From: Chaunax sp. Z400
Taxonomy: Eukaryota; Chordata; Actinopteri; Lophiiformes; Chaunacidae
Length of the DNA stretch: 64,000 bases
Reading direction: 5' to 3'
Assembly: GCA_037577475.1 (NCBI GenBank)
Contig: CM075197.1
Location: 10,836,018 to 10,900,017, forward strand
The notes below the pieces were generated by a model. The model did no database searches and was not told where the DNA came from. It saw nothing but the letters and a program-made list of their open reading frames with translations. The first letter of the stretch is position 1. Every line of letters starts with the position of its first letter. Made by a program: the position numbers and the translations under genes. This document shows, in pieces, positions 12,130-22,449 of this stretch.

Positions 12130-13960
12130 GCAAACACGTTATTCAAAAAATAGCACAGAGGGAGAGGGTTGGATCAGCAGTCTGAAACATGATAAGAGTA
12201 TGCTTTGACTTTTATGCATAAGGCCTATGTTACTTTTTAAAGTTAAAAGGTTATTTTGCAAATGCAAAGCAAATAATAACATGATACCAGAATTGAATTT
12301 CCATAAATAGCCTACATATGATCAGCTAATGAAATATGTTTATTTTTTAGATTGAACACCCAACAATATGCAAACCTTTTTTATTTTATCAATTAGCTAC
12401 CACTCATAATGCATAATGACTACTTCATGTTTTGATGCTTACTTTTATTTTGTCACTAGATTTTTATTCAAGTGATGTTTTGAATGCAGCATTGAGTTTT
12501 TCATTGCTTCCTGGTACTGTACTATGAATATGAACTCCAACGGACTGACAGTCCCATTTCTATGTACTGTAAATTATGCAGATGCAAACCTCCCTCCTCC
12601 AGTAATCACTCAGCAGTGCGTTCCTTCTGCAAGTGGAAAAACCCAGGAGAATACAAGTGAAGCAAAAGTTGCAGGCACTGCAATTTTATGTGCCTCCAGG
12701 GTGTTAATCATGCTGTCCAAGAAATAATCTGCCACAAACTACAAATTACCATTTAGCTTTTATGCTTTGGAATTTTTACAGATTAAACTAACAACAAAAG
12801 TCTTGTTAATCAATCAGATTTAGAGGTGCTGACTTTGTTACATTTGGACAGAGCCTTAGCTTTTTTGACTCCCTGATGAAGGCTTGATGCCAAAACGTGT
12901 TGGAGCATTTTTTTTTTTTAGATCTGTGATAACTCTTATTTCTCTGGGATTAGTTTAGTAAATGCTTTGGTCAAATCTTGTAGATATTTTATGAAAATCT
13001 GAAGATTAGATTGTTGAAGCTGTTTGATTTGCTTTTCTGTATTGTTGGATTTTATTTTTGACTCGATCAATTAAATTCTGGTGTTGACAGCTTTGCACTC
13101 TTATCAACCTGAAGGAGGAGACTTCATTGGGTGCTGCGCTTCATGCATGACATCATTCATGACACTCTAAATGCATCATTCAGTAATCAAGCCATCATCT
13201 GTGTCACTTGTATTGTCAGCCTTCACTGTGGCTCCATCATGTGGTCTAGTAGTGTGTGGTGAGATGATGAAATTCATCTTAGCTGGCTTTATTTAAGAGT
13301 TTATGTATCTCTATCAGGGCTTGTTTTGAGCACAGTTGATCAGTGAGAAGGAAACAAAACATATATTTGAGATCTATTTAATTTATTTTATCTCAACAAC
13401 TTCATCAGAGGAAAAGATTTTATTGTTTACAGTGTCTTGTAAGCCCATAGCCGTTTGTATGGCACAATAATAAAAGTCCTCACATCACTAGATGCCACAA
13501 CAGAGACCTCTAGTGGCCTCACTTTGTCAAAGCAGTGAGAAAATGAATGCCTTTTATTCATTGTTTATTTCATTTCATCACATTAAACGTACTTTATAGG
13601 TTAAGAGAAAGTAGGGATTATATGTGCAGCTCTGTGGGTCTATGCAGGATGGAAAAATAAACACAACTTTTACATGCTGGCTCATGTTTTTTAAAATGTT
13701 TTCTATGCTTAGAAAAGTTTTTAAAAAAGAAAAACAAATGTAGCAGTCAAAGGTGATAATTCTAAGACAGTTTTTACAGCCTGCAGACTCGGATAAGAGG
13801 GGCAGTGACCTGGTCACCGCTGCCAGGCCTGCCAACCAGAGAGCGTTAAGGATAAAGGCCGAAACACTCAGTGAAGGTTTGGCAGTTATATGGAGCGTGA
13901 CCATCAACAGTGGAGGAGACGGAGCAGATGCTGGCCGGGGCAGCAGTGTTTCCTCTGCCT
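12130..13960. other. Spacer of array unit 3, no gene seen
   Basis: Near-identical to the spacer of unit 1. No gene, RNA or new element recognised. Confidence 0.6.
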
Positions 13961-13965
13961 GAGCC

Positions 13966-14282
13966 TATATAAGGCCCAGGTGTGGCCACCAGCTCACTCA
14001 ACATATAGGCAAGTGCAACCACTGGCTGCACTGGCTGTTCTGGCTGTTGCTCCTTCATCCTGTGTCACAGAGTCCCTGTTCTGCACCAGTTTCGCACTTC
14101 TGTCTGCTACTGTGTGTGGTGTCTCCCAGTCGGCACAGCGAAGATGACTTTTCACAACAGACTTTATTCCAAGTACTCAAACTTAAATATCACAAGCTTT
14201 TTAGCTACTTCAACACAGATATGCGTCTTCATTCTTCATATGATGGAGGCAGACTCTGCTCAGGTCCAGAGTGCTACTGCAG
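13966..14282 (+). other. TATA box plus orphan first coding exon, unit 3
   Basis: TATATAAG at 13966-13973, ATG at 14144 and donor CAG|GTAAGG at 14282; 46 codons plus one base. The peptide differs from unit 1 by a few substitutions (SKYSNLNIT versus SKHSNLSIT) with no stop. Confidence 0.4.
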
Positions 14283-15633
14283 GTAAGGGAAAGAGAGCAA
14301 GCAGTACAACACAAAACACCTGCTACAATTAACTCACTCTCCCTCCCTCTCCTGCCACTGAGCTCTAAACAAACCCCACTGCCACACATGCCTATCTACT
14401 TAGCTAGCTTGGTATGTAAGTTCCTTGTGCAGCTTTTTAAAGGCTTTTAAAAGGAACTGATAGGCCGGGGAAAGCGGGAACTGGGCAGGGCAGAGAGAAC
14501 AGACAGAGGATTACTGGGAAATTACTAAAAGTTCGGCCGTAACATGTTGCAGAGGAGTGGATTTTACACTGTTATTATTGGTGACAGTATGAATTAAAAT
14601 GAGGCATTATAAAAAAAAGTTGACATTATGAGAAATAATGTTATAAAATAAAAGTGTTTTTAGGGAATTTGCCAGTATGTTAAAAGCAGACATTTGTAGA
14701 AGGGGATTTTGTTTTTGTTCATTGTAAAATGAGAGGGACGTCCTATAAGACTTGGTGATTATGAAAAGAAGAATAATGAAATAATATGTTTGACAAATCA
14801 GTTGAATTTCAATAATCTTTTACATTTTTTAATTAATTTCTTTTCCATCATTTTGAACACTTTGAACACTCCATAATTATTATCCCAGCAGTTACTTTTT
14901 AATTTGAGGAAGAAAAATCTATGTATTGATATCATAAGAGAAAAACAGTCAAGACTCAAATCATCACAACAGGGACAAATCCTTGAGCTGTTTTCTGCGT
15001 ATTTTATTGTTCATCAATCATTTCAAAGCAAAATGTAAAAAAAAACACATATTAAATGCAAATTATTTTTATATAAAAAATATATGACATAACATTTAAA
15101 TAAACACATGAATAAATATTATTCTCAACATCCTCTGACATCAAATAATAATTTGTCATTCAGTCATGACGGTGGTAAATATGTACAAAACAATACATTA
15201 TTCTCTTTTAAAAAGATTTTCTCTGTAGAATCCCAAAATGATTCATTGCATTCAACAGGATCAGCCTTGTTTAACCTGAATCCATTCAACTGTCCTCTTT
15301 GAGGATACTATTTGTGTCTGTTCTCAGTACCTAACAAACATTACATTAGTAGTATAACACTTAATAAAGTAGCATCCTCTACCCACCCACCAAATAGAAG
15401 ATATGTGTTTTTGCATAACAAGGAGAAAAAAGATGTTGGGGGGCAGAGTGGGGGGTAAAAACTTAATGTGTAGGAACAGTTAGAGTCGTTCTGTTTGTTT
15501 TCACAAGGGTTGCAGCCAACTGGTTTGAGCAAAGCTATGAGACATCCCCTCTTCCTCTTCTTCATCACTGGATGCCATGTCTTCCTCCTCTAAACTATCC
15601 TTTCCAGCACTGCCCCCCCTTCGGCGAACCATC

Positions 15634-16614
15634 TCATCTTCTTTGTTTCCTAGTGTGGCAAATACTGCAGACCCTCACTTTATGAGTTGGGTGAATGTGC
15701 TCGATCAGCATTCTTTTTTTGGAACATGATTTGCAGACCAAAAGGCCACATTTTCTGCAGTGATGTCGACGTTTGGTTGCAGTGAAGTTGCTGAAACAGC
15801 GCATGCATTTTTGGGCAGATCGATCTGGTATCCAGGTAACAGCAAAGGTGGAACCTAGGCAGCTGCCACTCTGCAACAGGTTTGACTGGCAGTCTTCAAT
15901 TTGTTCAATCCAGGCCCGCTTCTCCTCATATGAATCAGCGGCCACAAAAAAGGACTTGCGTGGTGTATGGATGAGCCATTGGTTTCGCAGTTCGAAACTG
16001 TCCTCTATGTCCTCCAGCTGGATGTTCTCTGAAATGACAGTGAGGATGGTACATTGGTAATGCTCTCTCTGCACAATAATATACTCTACTTTAAGCATAC
16101 ATTATAGTTTAGGCAATTATCTCCATTATTGGAGGTGATAGTGAGTTTATTGAGATACTAATTAGTAGATGCTCTGTCTCAGATTCAGATATTTAGCCAC
16201 AAATATATTTGGTTTTATTGTCTGAAGGTTCTTTCAAACTCCCTGTAACTTCATCAATATTATGGAGGCACAAGGAATTTAAGTTTTTGGTGTTTAAAGC
16301 TTTAAAAACGTCCTTTGATTAACAGCAATAAGCCTTTTCCAGTAGTGTTTGCAGATAAATTCCTCACCTAGAGGGATCATCTTCTTTTTTATGTGCAAGC
16401 GTCCAGACAGAATGATGCTGCCGTACACGAGAACATCGTTGAAGAGGAAGAAAACCTTAAGCTGGGGCTTCCGACGACCCTGCTTCATCAGATAACCCTG
16501 TCCCATCAGAAACCGACCTGGCTTGGATAAGGACCTCCGTGTTGGACCAAATGATCTCTCCACTGCTCGAATACGCTCATAGTTCTCCTTATCAAATGTT
16601 AACTGTTCCATCAT
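15634..16614 (-). CDS. Phafin-like PH + FYVE protein, copy 4 (frameshifted tail)
   Basis: Exons 16614-16368 and 16028-15634. A one-base insertion (an extra T near 15646-15649 on the plus strand) changes the frame right after the FYVE domain and ends the protein at HTRKQRR, giving 213 residues instead of 257. All FYVE zinc ligands and the RVC motif remain, so the PI3P-binding module should still fold, but the acidic C-terminal region is lost. Other differences are RIRAVER and KPQLKVFF in the PH domain. It could be an early pseudogene or a truncated isoform-like paralogue; intact PH and FYVE frames argue for recent change. Confidence 0.85.
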
Positions 16615-16665
16615 GGTGACCTAACAGGCCTATCTCTCAAACCACTGGAATCACAAATGAAGGAA

Positions 16666-16736
16666 GTGTCTGCTGCAGCACACACTGAGTGAGCCCTTTA
16701 AAGCAGAGATGACGTCGTGTGGGACTTTCCACTGAA
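16666..16736 (-). promoter_or_regulatory. Proximal promoter of phafin-like copy 4
   Basis: NF-kB-type GGGACTTTCC at 16721-16730, CRE-like TGACGTCG and TTTAAA, as in the other units. Confidence 0.45.
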
Positions 16737-17167
16737 GGCAAACACGTTATTCAAAAAATAGCACAGAGGGAGAGGGTTGGATCAGCAGTCTGAAACACGA
16801 TAAGAATATGTTTTGACTTTTATGCATAAGGCTTATGTTACTTTTTAAAGTTAAAAGGTTATTTTGCATGTGCAAAGAAAATCATAACATGATACCAGAA
16901 TTGAATTTCCATAAATACATATGATCAGCTAATGAAATATGTTTATTTTTTAGATTGAACACCCAACAATATGCAAACCTTTTTTATTTGATCAATTAGC
17001 TACCACTCATAATGCATAAGGACTACTTCATGTTTTGATGCTTACTTTTATTTTGTCACTAGATTTTTATTCAAGTGATGTTTTGAATGCAGCATTGAGT
17101 TTTTCATTGCTTCCTGGTACTGTACTATGAATATGAACTTCAACAACACATGTTTGAGTCTACAGCC

Positions 17168-17532
17168 ATGACAGCCCTGCAACTCCAAGTGCATTAAGCA
17201 AAATGTTAATTTTGCCACGCTAACATGGTCATAATTGCAAAGTTAACACATTAAGCAGGTATAATGTCTAGTAATAATCTAATTTAACAAATTAGTATAG
17301 AGGCACTTTGTATGTAGCCCACACCCTTAATTAAACCATTCATTTACCAAAGTATTGGACAAATTGAAATTGGCAGTACATGAAAAATCAGAGGATCACT
17401 AAAGCCATTACAATTCATTATGAGGGTAATGAATGTGTGTATGTTCATCCATTTGTAATTGAGATATAATTCCATTTTGACCAATGTGGTGGCGTGACAG
17501 ATCAGTTTTTCCATCAGCATTTTAAAGTCAAA
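17168..17532 (+). repeat. Degenerate interspersed repeat inside unit 4
   Basis: Segment absent from the other three units. It shows the phrases AGCAGGTATAATG, CCAAAGTATTGGACAAAT and AGGATCACTAAAG of a common teleost repeat, of which a second copy lies at 60575-60950 and a fragment at 53825-53895. Because it is degraded, loss from the other units seems likelier than fresh insertion here. Confidence 0.55.
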
Positions 17533-17539
17533 CTTTTCA

Positions 17540-19700
17540 GAATTTTCCATTCTAGGTGAGTTGGAAAATCTAAACACAGGATTGTTAGACAGGTTTAACA
17601 AGTTCAGCCTGCAGCTGGAGTGAAAAAGTAACTCACTTTCAACTCCAACGGACTGACAGTCTCTGTCTATGTACTGTAAATTATGCAGATGCAAACCTCC
17701 CTCCTCCAGTAATCACTCAGCAGTGCGTTCCTTCTGCAAGTGGAAAAACCCAGGAGAATGCAAGTGAAGCACAAGTTCCAGGCACTGCAATTTTATTTGC
17801 CTCCAGGGTGTTAATCATGCTGTCCAAGAAATAATCTGCCACAAACTACAAATTACCATTTAGCTTTTATGCTTTGGAATTTGTACAGATTAAACTAACA
17901 ACAAAAGTCTTGTTAATCAATCAGATTTAGAGGTGCTGACTTTGTTACATTTGGACAGAGCCTTAGCTTTTTTGACTCCCTGATGAAGGCTTGATGCCAA
18001 AACGTGTTGGAGCATTTCTTATGGTCTAACATGACCATACCATGACAATAACGGCATTTCATTTGTTTTAAAAGACAGTGCTTTGGATTTTCTTTACCAT
18101 TTTCAGAGCCTAACTTGGTGTTTTCTTTTTTGTCCACTCTTTTTCTTTGGACTAAGGGAGATAAAATTATTGACATTGAATAGTTAATAGTCTTAATGTG
18201 CTAATTATATCTAATGACAATACACTTGTTTGACCAGACTTCAAACATCAAGACCAAGATAGCCCAGAGGTTTGTTGTAACAACAAGCAGCGTCAAGCAA
18301 GAAGAATCAGCCACACGTCTTCCCAGAATGCCATGACTATTTTATTTACAGCATATTTCTGTGGAGTGTAATGTCTATAGGGGAAATTAATGGGACAAAC
18401 TTTCAGTAACTGATTATACGTCAGACCATGAATGTCAAAGTTTAAGAAATACTATTCAACAGAGTGTATTTATTGAATTCAAGAGGTATTTATGAACATA
18501 AATTACAATCAAAAACAATTATCACTGGATTGATCAGAGACAGTGGGTGTTGTTGTTCATAGGTCTGAGAAATGTGATGATCCCACAGTAATTTGCACAG
18601 TTAAGAGCTGGTATTTTATTTCCTGCTCAGGAAGGGGGATTCAAACATACTGTTGGAAGGAAAACAAATGAATATGGAAAGTGAGTCACATTTTCTTTTA
18701 TATTGTAACCTACAAACTGTGATGTTCTCAGGTGCAGGTTTTTTTTTTGGGATCTGTGATAACTCTTATTTCTCTGGGATTAGTTTAGTAAATGCTTTGG
18801 TCAAATCTTGTTGTAGATATTAATGAAGATCTGAAGATTGGATTGTTGAAGCTGTTTGATTTGCTTTTCTGTATTGTTTGATTTTATTTTTGACTCGATC
18901 AATTAAATTCTGGTGTTGACAGCTTTGCACTCTTATCAACCTGAAGGAGGAGACTTTATTGGCTGCTGCGCTTCATGCATGACATCATTCATGACACTCT
19001 AAATGCATCATTCAGTAATCAAGCCATCATCTGTGTCACTTGTATTGTCACCCTTCACTGTGGCTCCATCATGTGGTCTAGTAGTGTGTGGTGAGATGAT
19101 GAAATTCATCTTAGCTAGCTTTATTTAAGAGTTTATGTATCTCTATCAGGGCTTGTTTTGAGCACAGTTGATCAGTGAGAAGGAAACAAAACATATATTT
19201 GAGATCTGTTCAATTTATTTTATCTCAACAACTTCATCAGAGGAAAAGATTTTATTGTTTACAGTGTCTTGTAAGCCCATAGCCGTTTGTATGGCACAAT
19301 AATAAAAGTCCTCACATCACTAGATGCCACAACAGAGACCTCTAGTGGCCTCACTTTGTCAAAGCAGTGAGAAAATGAATGACTTTTATTCATGGTTTAT
19401 TTCATTTCATCACATTAAACTTACTTCATAGGTTAAGAGAAATTAGAAATTATATGTACAGCTCTGTGGGTCTATGCAGGATGGAAAAATAAACACAACT
19501 TTTGCATGCTGGCACATGTTTCTTAAAATGTTTTCTATGCTTAGAAAAGTTTTTAAAAAAGAAAAACCAATGTAGCGGTCAAAGGTGATAATTCCAAGAC
19601 AGTTATTACAGCCTGCAGACTCGGATAAGACGGGCAGTGACCTGGCCACCGCTGCCAGGCCTGCCAAACAGAGAGCGTTGAGGATAAAGGCCGAAACACT
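17540..19700. other. Spacer of array unit 4, no gene seen
   Basis: Matches the unit 2 spacer, including the type-B-specific segment at about 18018-18755. No gene recognised. Confidence 0.6.
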
Positions 19701-19761
19701 CAGTGAAGATTTTGCACCTCCTGAAGACCTCAACGCATCCAGAGGAAGTAACCAACTACAA

Positions 19762-20282
19762 CAGTGGCGGATCTAGATTTTTTCTAAATCGGGGCCCATA
19801 GAGGGGCCACATTTTTTACAGAGGGGCCAACTATATGTCCATCATTCATGCACGTTTCCTTATTCAGTAAGATGTACACACAGAATATTTCACCAGTCAT
19901 TCATTGTTTGCTGTTGGCTCCATAGCTTTTAGTAAAGACACACATAATGGAATATATTATGCAAATTGTGCCTTTTTCAAGCACATTGTGTACATCAAAA
20001 AAGTTTAGCAATTATTGAATTTTAAACTAGGATGCATAAATAAATATAAAACATAAGACACTTTTTTCCAATTATGTAATACATTATAAAAAATGTATTT
20101 TAAATTTTCATATTAAAGAAAATACTTTTATACTATATTACAGCATACACACCAGTTTAGAGGACAACAACTTGACACAGTCAAGTATTCAAGTTGTAAA
20201 CAGACAAGTGACAGCACAGGGGCACTTCAGGGGCCAATTAGATTTCAGTGCCCCAGTGGCCCCACCCCTGGATCCGCCCCTG
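19762..20282. mobile_element. hAT-type MITE, 521 bp, with perfect 8-bp target duplication
   Basis: The element starts CAGTGGCGGATCTAG and ends CTGGATCCGCCCCTG, terminal inverted repeats typical of hAT transposons. It is flanked on both sides by AACTACAA (19754-19761 and 20283-20290), the 8-bp duplication expected for hAT insertion. The interior is AT-rich with no transposase frame, so it is non-autonomous. Confidence 0.92.
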
Positions 20283-20290
20283 AACTACAA

Positions 20291-21160
20291 CGAGGCCCTC
20301 ATCCACCGGCCGCCCCCCCTCCGACACAACTGGCCCCACCGTCACCCACAAAGTCTCCCACAAGCCAAGATGCCATCAGGATAGTGTAACTCCCAAGGTA
20401 TTGAATCATCTAGTCCCAGGAGGAACTGACCAACTTGTGGTTTGGCCTCTGGTAGGGGATTGGTGTGTAGCAGGGTTAGCAGGCAGCGATCATTCACTCC
20501 ATGCCATGACATCATGTCTTCATGATGGACATGATGTCTTCTTACCATTGAGGGGGCATGATTGTTCACCACTAACAGACATGCACATTGTGCACATTTA
20601 ATACCACACTGGTACAAACACATATTATCAATCAACCACAATCAAATGCATGTGAGGATTTGACTTATAAACAGAAACTCAGCAGAAATCAAGAACTTTT
20701 TGGTGTTAAACCAAAGTACAAATGCTGCAAGTAAAGTATGGATCAACACAGAATCTATGCAGTGTCTTTAAGATCAACACTCAGAGAGGGCATCTTTTAA
20801 TATACACCACTGTCTTTAAATAAGTCAGTTGGCCAGTTCATAAACAGTATCTCTCCAACTTTTTTTGCAGGCAACATATACTTGAAATCGTACAATGATA
20901 TACAGTAGTTTGAATGAAAATGTTTCCTAACATATCCTTTTGTGCCGTCAGATGTTTGCCTGCGAGGAAGCAGAGACCAAAGTCTTCATTTTTTGTCTTC
21001 TTTCTTCACTGTTTGCACAAACAGGTAGGACAGAAGACACAACAGCAGTTTCTCTTCCACATATACACAAAAATATACACCCACTTCATAGATGCAGCCC
21101 TCACTATTATATGAGTATGTGGCTGGTCAGGGAATCATATATCACACCCTCTACAAAAAT
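20291..21160. other. Intergenic, no gene seen
   Basis: Begins with a C-rich stretch continuing an open frame that the MITE interrupts (see findings), then ordinary AT-rich sequence. No RNA gene or element identified. Confidence 0.5.
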
Positions 21161-21188
21161 TTTATATATATATATATATACATACATA

Positions 21189-21248
<60 letters not shown>

Positions 21249-21440
21249 TTTATATATGTATATACAGTACCAGTCAATAGTTTGGACACAGTTTCCCATC
21301 CACTTGAATGGGAAACTGTGTCCAAATTTTTGAGTGGTAGTGTATATATATACATATATTAATACATGTATATATATATATACATATATTAATACATGTA
21401 TATATATATATACATATATATAAATATATGTATATATATG
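21161..21440. repeat. TA/TACA microsatellite block
   Basis: Long TA and ATATACAT runs at 21161-21263 and 21343-21440, split by the palindromic MITE at 21265-21342. Open frames rich in Tyr and Ile across it are artefacts of the repeat. Confidence 0.9.
21265..21342. mobile_element. Palindromic Tc1-type MITE, 78 bp
   Basis: Begins CAGTACCAGTCAATAGTTTG and is an almost complete hairpin: TTTGGACACAGTTTCCCAT pairs with ATGGGAAACTGTGTCCAAA around a loop of a few bases, and the outer CAGTACC pairs imperfectly with GGTAGTG. TA dinucleotides flank both ends (21263-21264 and 21343-21344). The terminus resembles that of fish Tc1-like transposons, so this looks like two terminal repeats with no interior. 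Confidence 0.8.
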
Positions 21441-21659
21441 AACAGGATGGCATGAAAGCCTTAAAATTATGCATTTTTACTGTTGCCTAGTAGGCAATAT
21501 TGAATATCAAAGGCAAATTATGGTTCACACATCTTAATTCACCCTTTAGCCATACAGAAAAATCCGTTTTGTGCAAATTATTGCCTTAGTGTTTCAAGTC
21601 AAAAAGTGTGGATAGTGAGACAGAGAACAATAACAGTCAGTACCAACAGATGTATCACT

Positions 21660-22440
21660 ACTTTACACCTCTTGAATTGATAAGACGTTAATCTGGACTT
21701 GTTGGATGACATGCCATTCTTCCTGCAGAGCTGTGACAAGTTGCTCATGTGTTGCTAGAGCAGGATCTCCATCTCACCTTGCGATCCAGAACATCCCACA
21801 GATGCTCTTTTGGGTTGAGATCTGGTGAATATGCTGGTCAAGGAAGGACAACGACATTGTTCTGGTTCAGGTAGGCTACTCCTGACAGACATGAGCCACA
21901 TGTGGTCTGGCATTGTCATGCATGAATGTCATGCCTGATTGCTGTATCCTGGGAATGACATGTGGACCTAGGACCGTATCTCGGTAACGGATAGCTGTCA
22001 GTGTACCGTGGATGTGGACAAGTTCTGACCACCATCTATTAGCAGTGGCTCCCACATCATGACACCACCACCAAAATGGTACACTTCCTGGATGTATGCT
22101 GCAGGATAGCGTTCCCAACGATGAAGATACACACGCCAATGACCATCAGCTCTGTGCAACTTGAATCTGGACTTGTCACTAAATGTGATCTGCCTCCACT
22201 GTGCAATGAGCCATAACATCTGTAACATCTGTGCTACACATGTCTGCCAAGTTCCGACCATCAGTATCATCAGTATCCCAACTTCCTGGTCACTTAAGTT
22301 TTTTGGAAGCCGTGACATCATCAGTTGTTTCAGTAGGACATTAATTAGACCGGGGATTTTATTGCCTTGGCCAGGTGTTTTCAATCATGCACAAAAAAAT
22401 CTCACCAACACCATTGTTTACTCTGAAATGCACCAATGAC
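21660..22440 (-). pseudogene. Decayed Tc1-like transposase
   Basis: Minus-strand fragments in different frames carry the order of a Tc1/mariner DDE transposase: ITFSDKSRF (first Asp), FGGGVMMWEP, then after a frame change RYRDTVLGPHV, FMHDNARPHVAHVC (second Asp) and, past a stop replacing a Trp, PAYSPDLNPKEHLWDVLDR (Glu). The N-terminal DNA-binding part is reduced to scattered residues with stops. Terminal repeats were not located, so the element ends are approximate. It cannot encode an active enzyme. Confidence 0.85.
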
Positions 22441-22449
22441 TGTAATGAC

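Larger units (their letters stand above)
9946..14514. repeat. Tandem array unit 3 (type A)
   Basis: 4569 bases, almost the length of unit 1, and it shares unit 1's diagnostic indels. The 9945-base offset from unit 1 equals the unit 2 to unit 4 offset within two bases, so units 1+2 and 3+4 look like copies of one two-gene block. Confidence 0.9.
14515..19708. repeat. Tandem array unit 4 (type B, 3'-truncated)
   Basis: Shares type B indels with unit 2 and carries an additional roughly 360-base segment at 17168-17532. Homology to the other units stops sharply at 19708, after CACTCAGTGAAG, so this unit lacks the TATA box and first-exon module. This is the right-hand edge of the array. Confidence 0.85.

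Noticed and set aside
20940..21362. Tyr/Ile-rich frames on both strands
   Set aside because: They read through the TA microsatellite.
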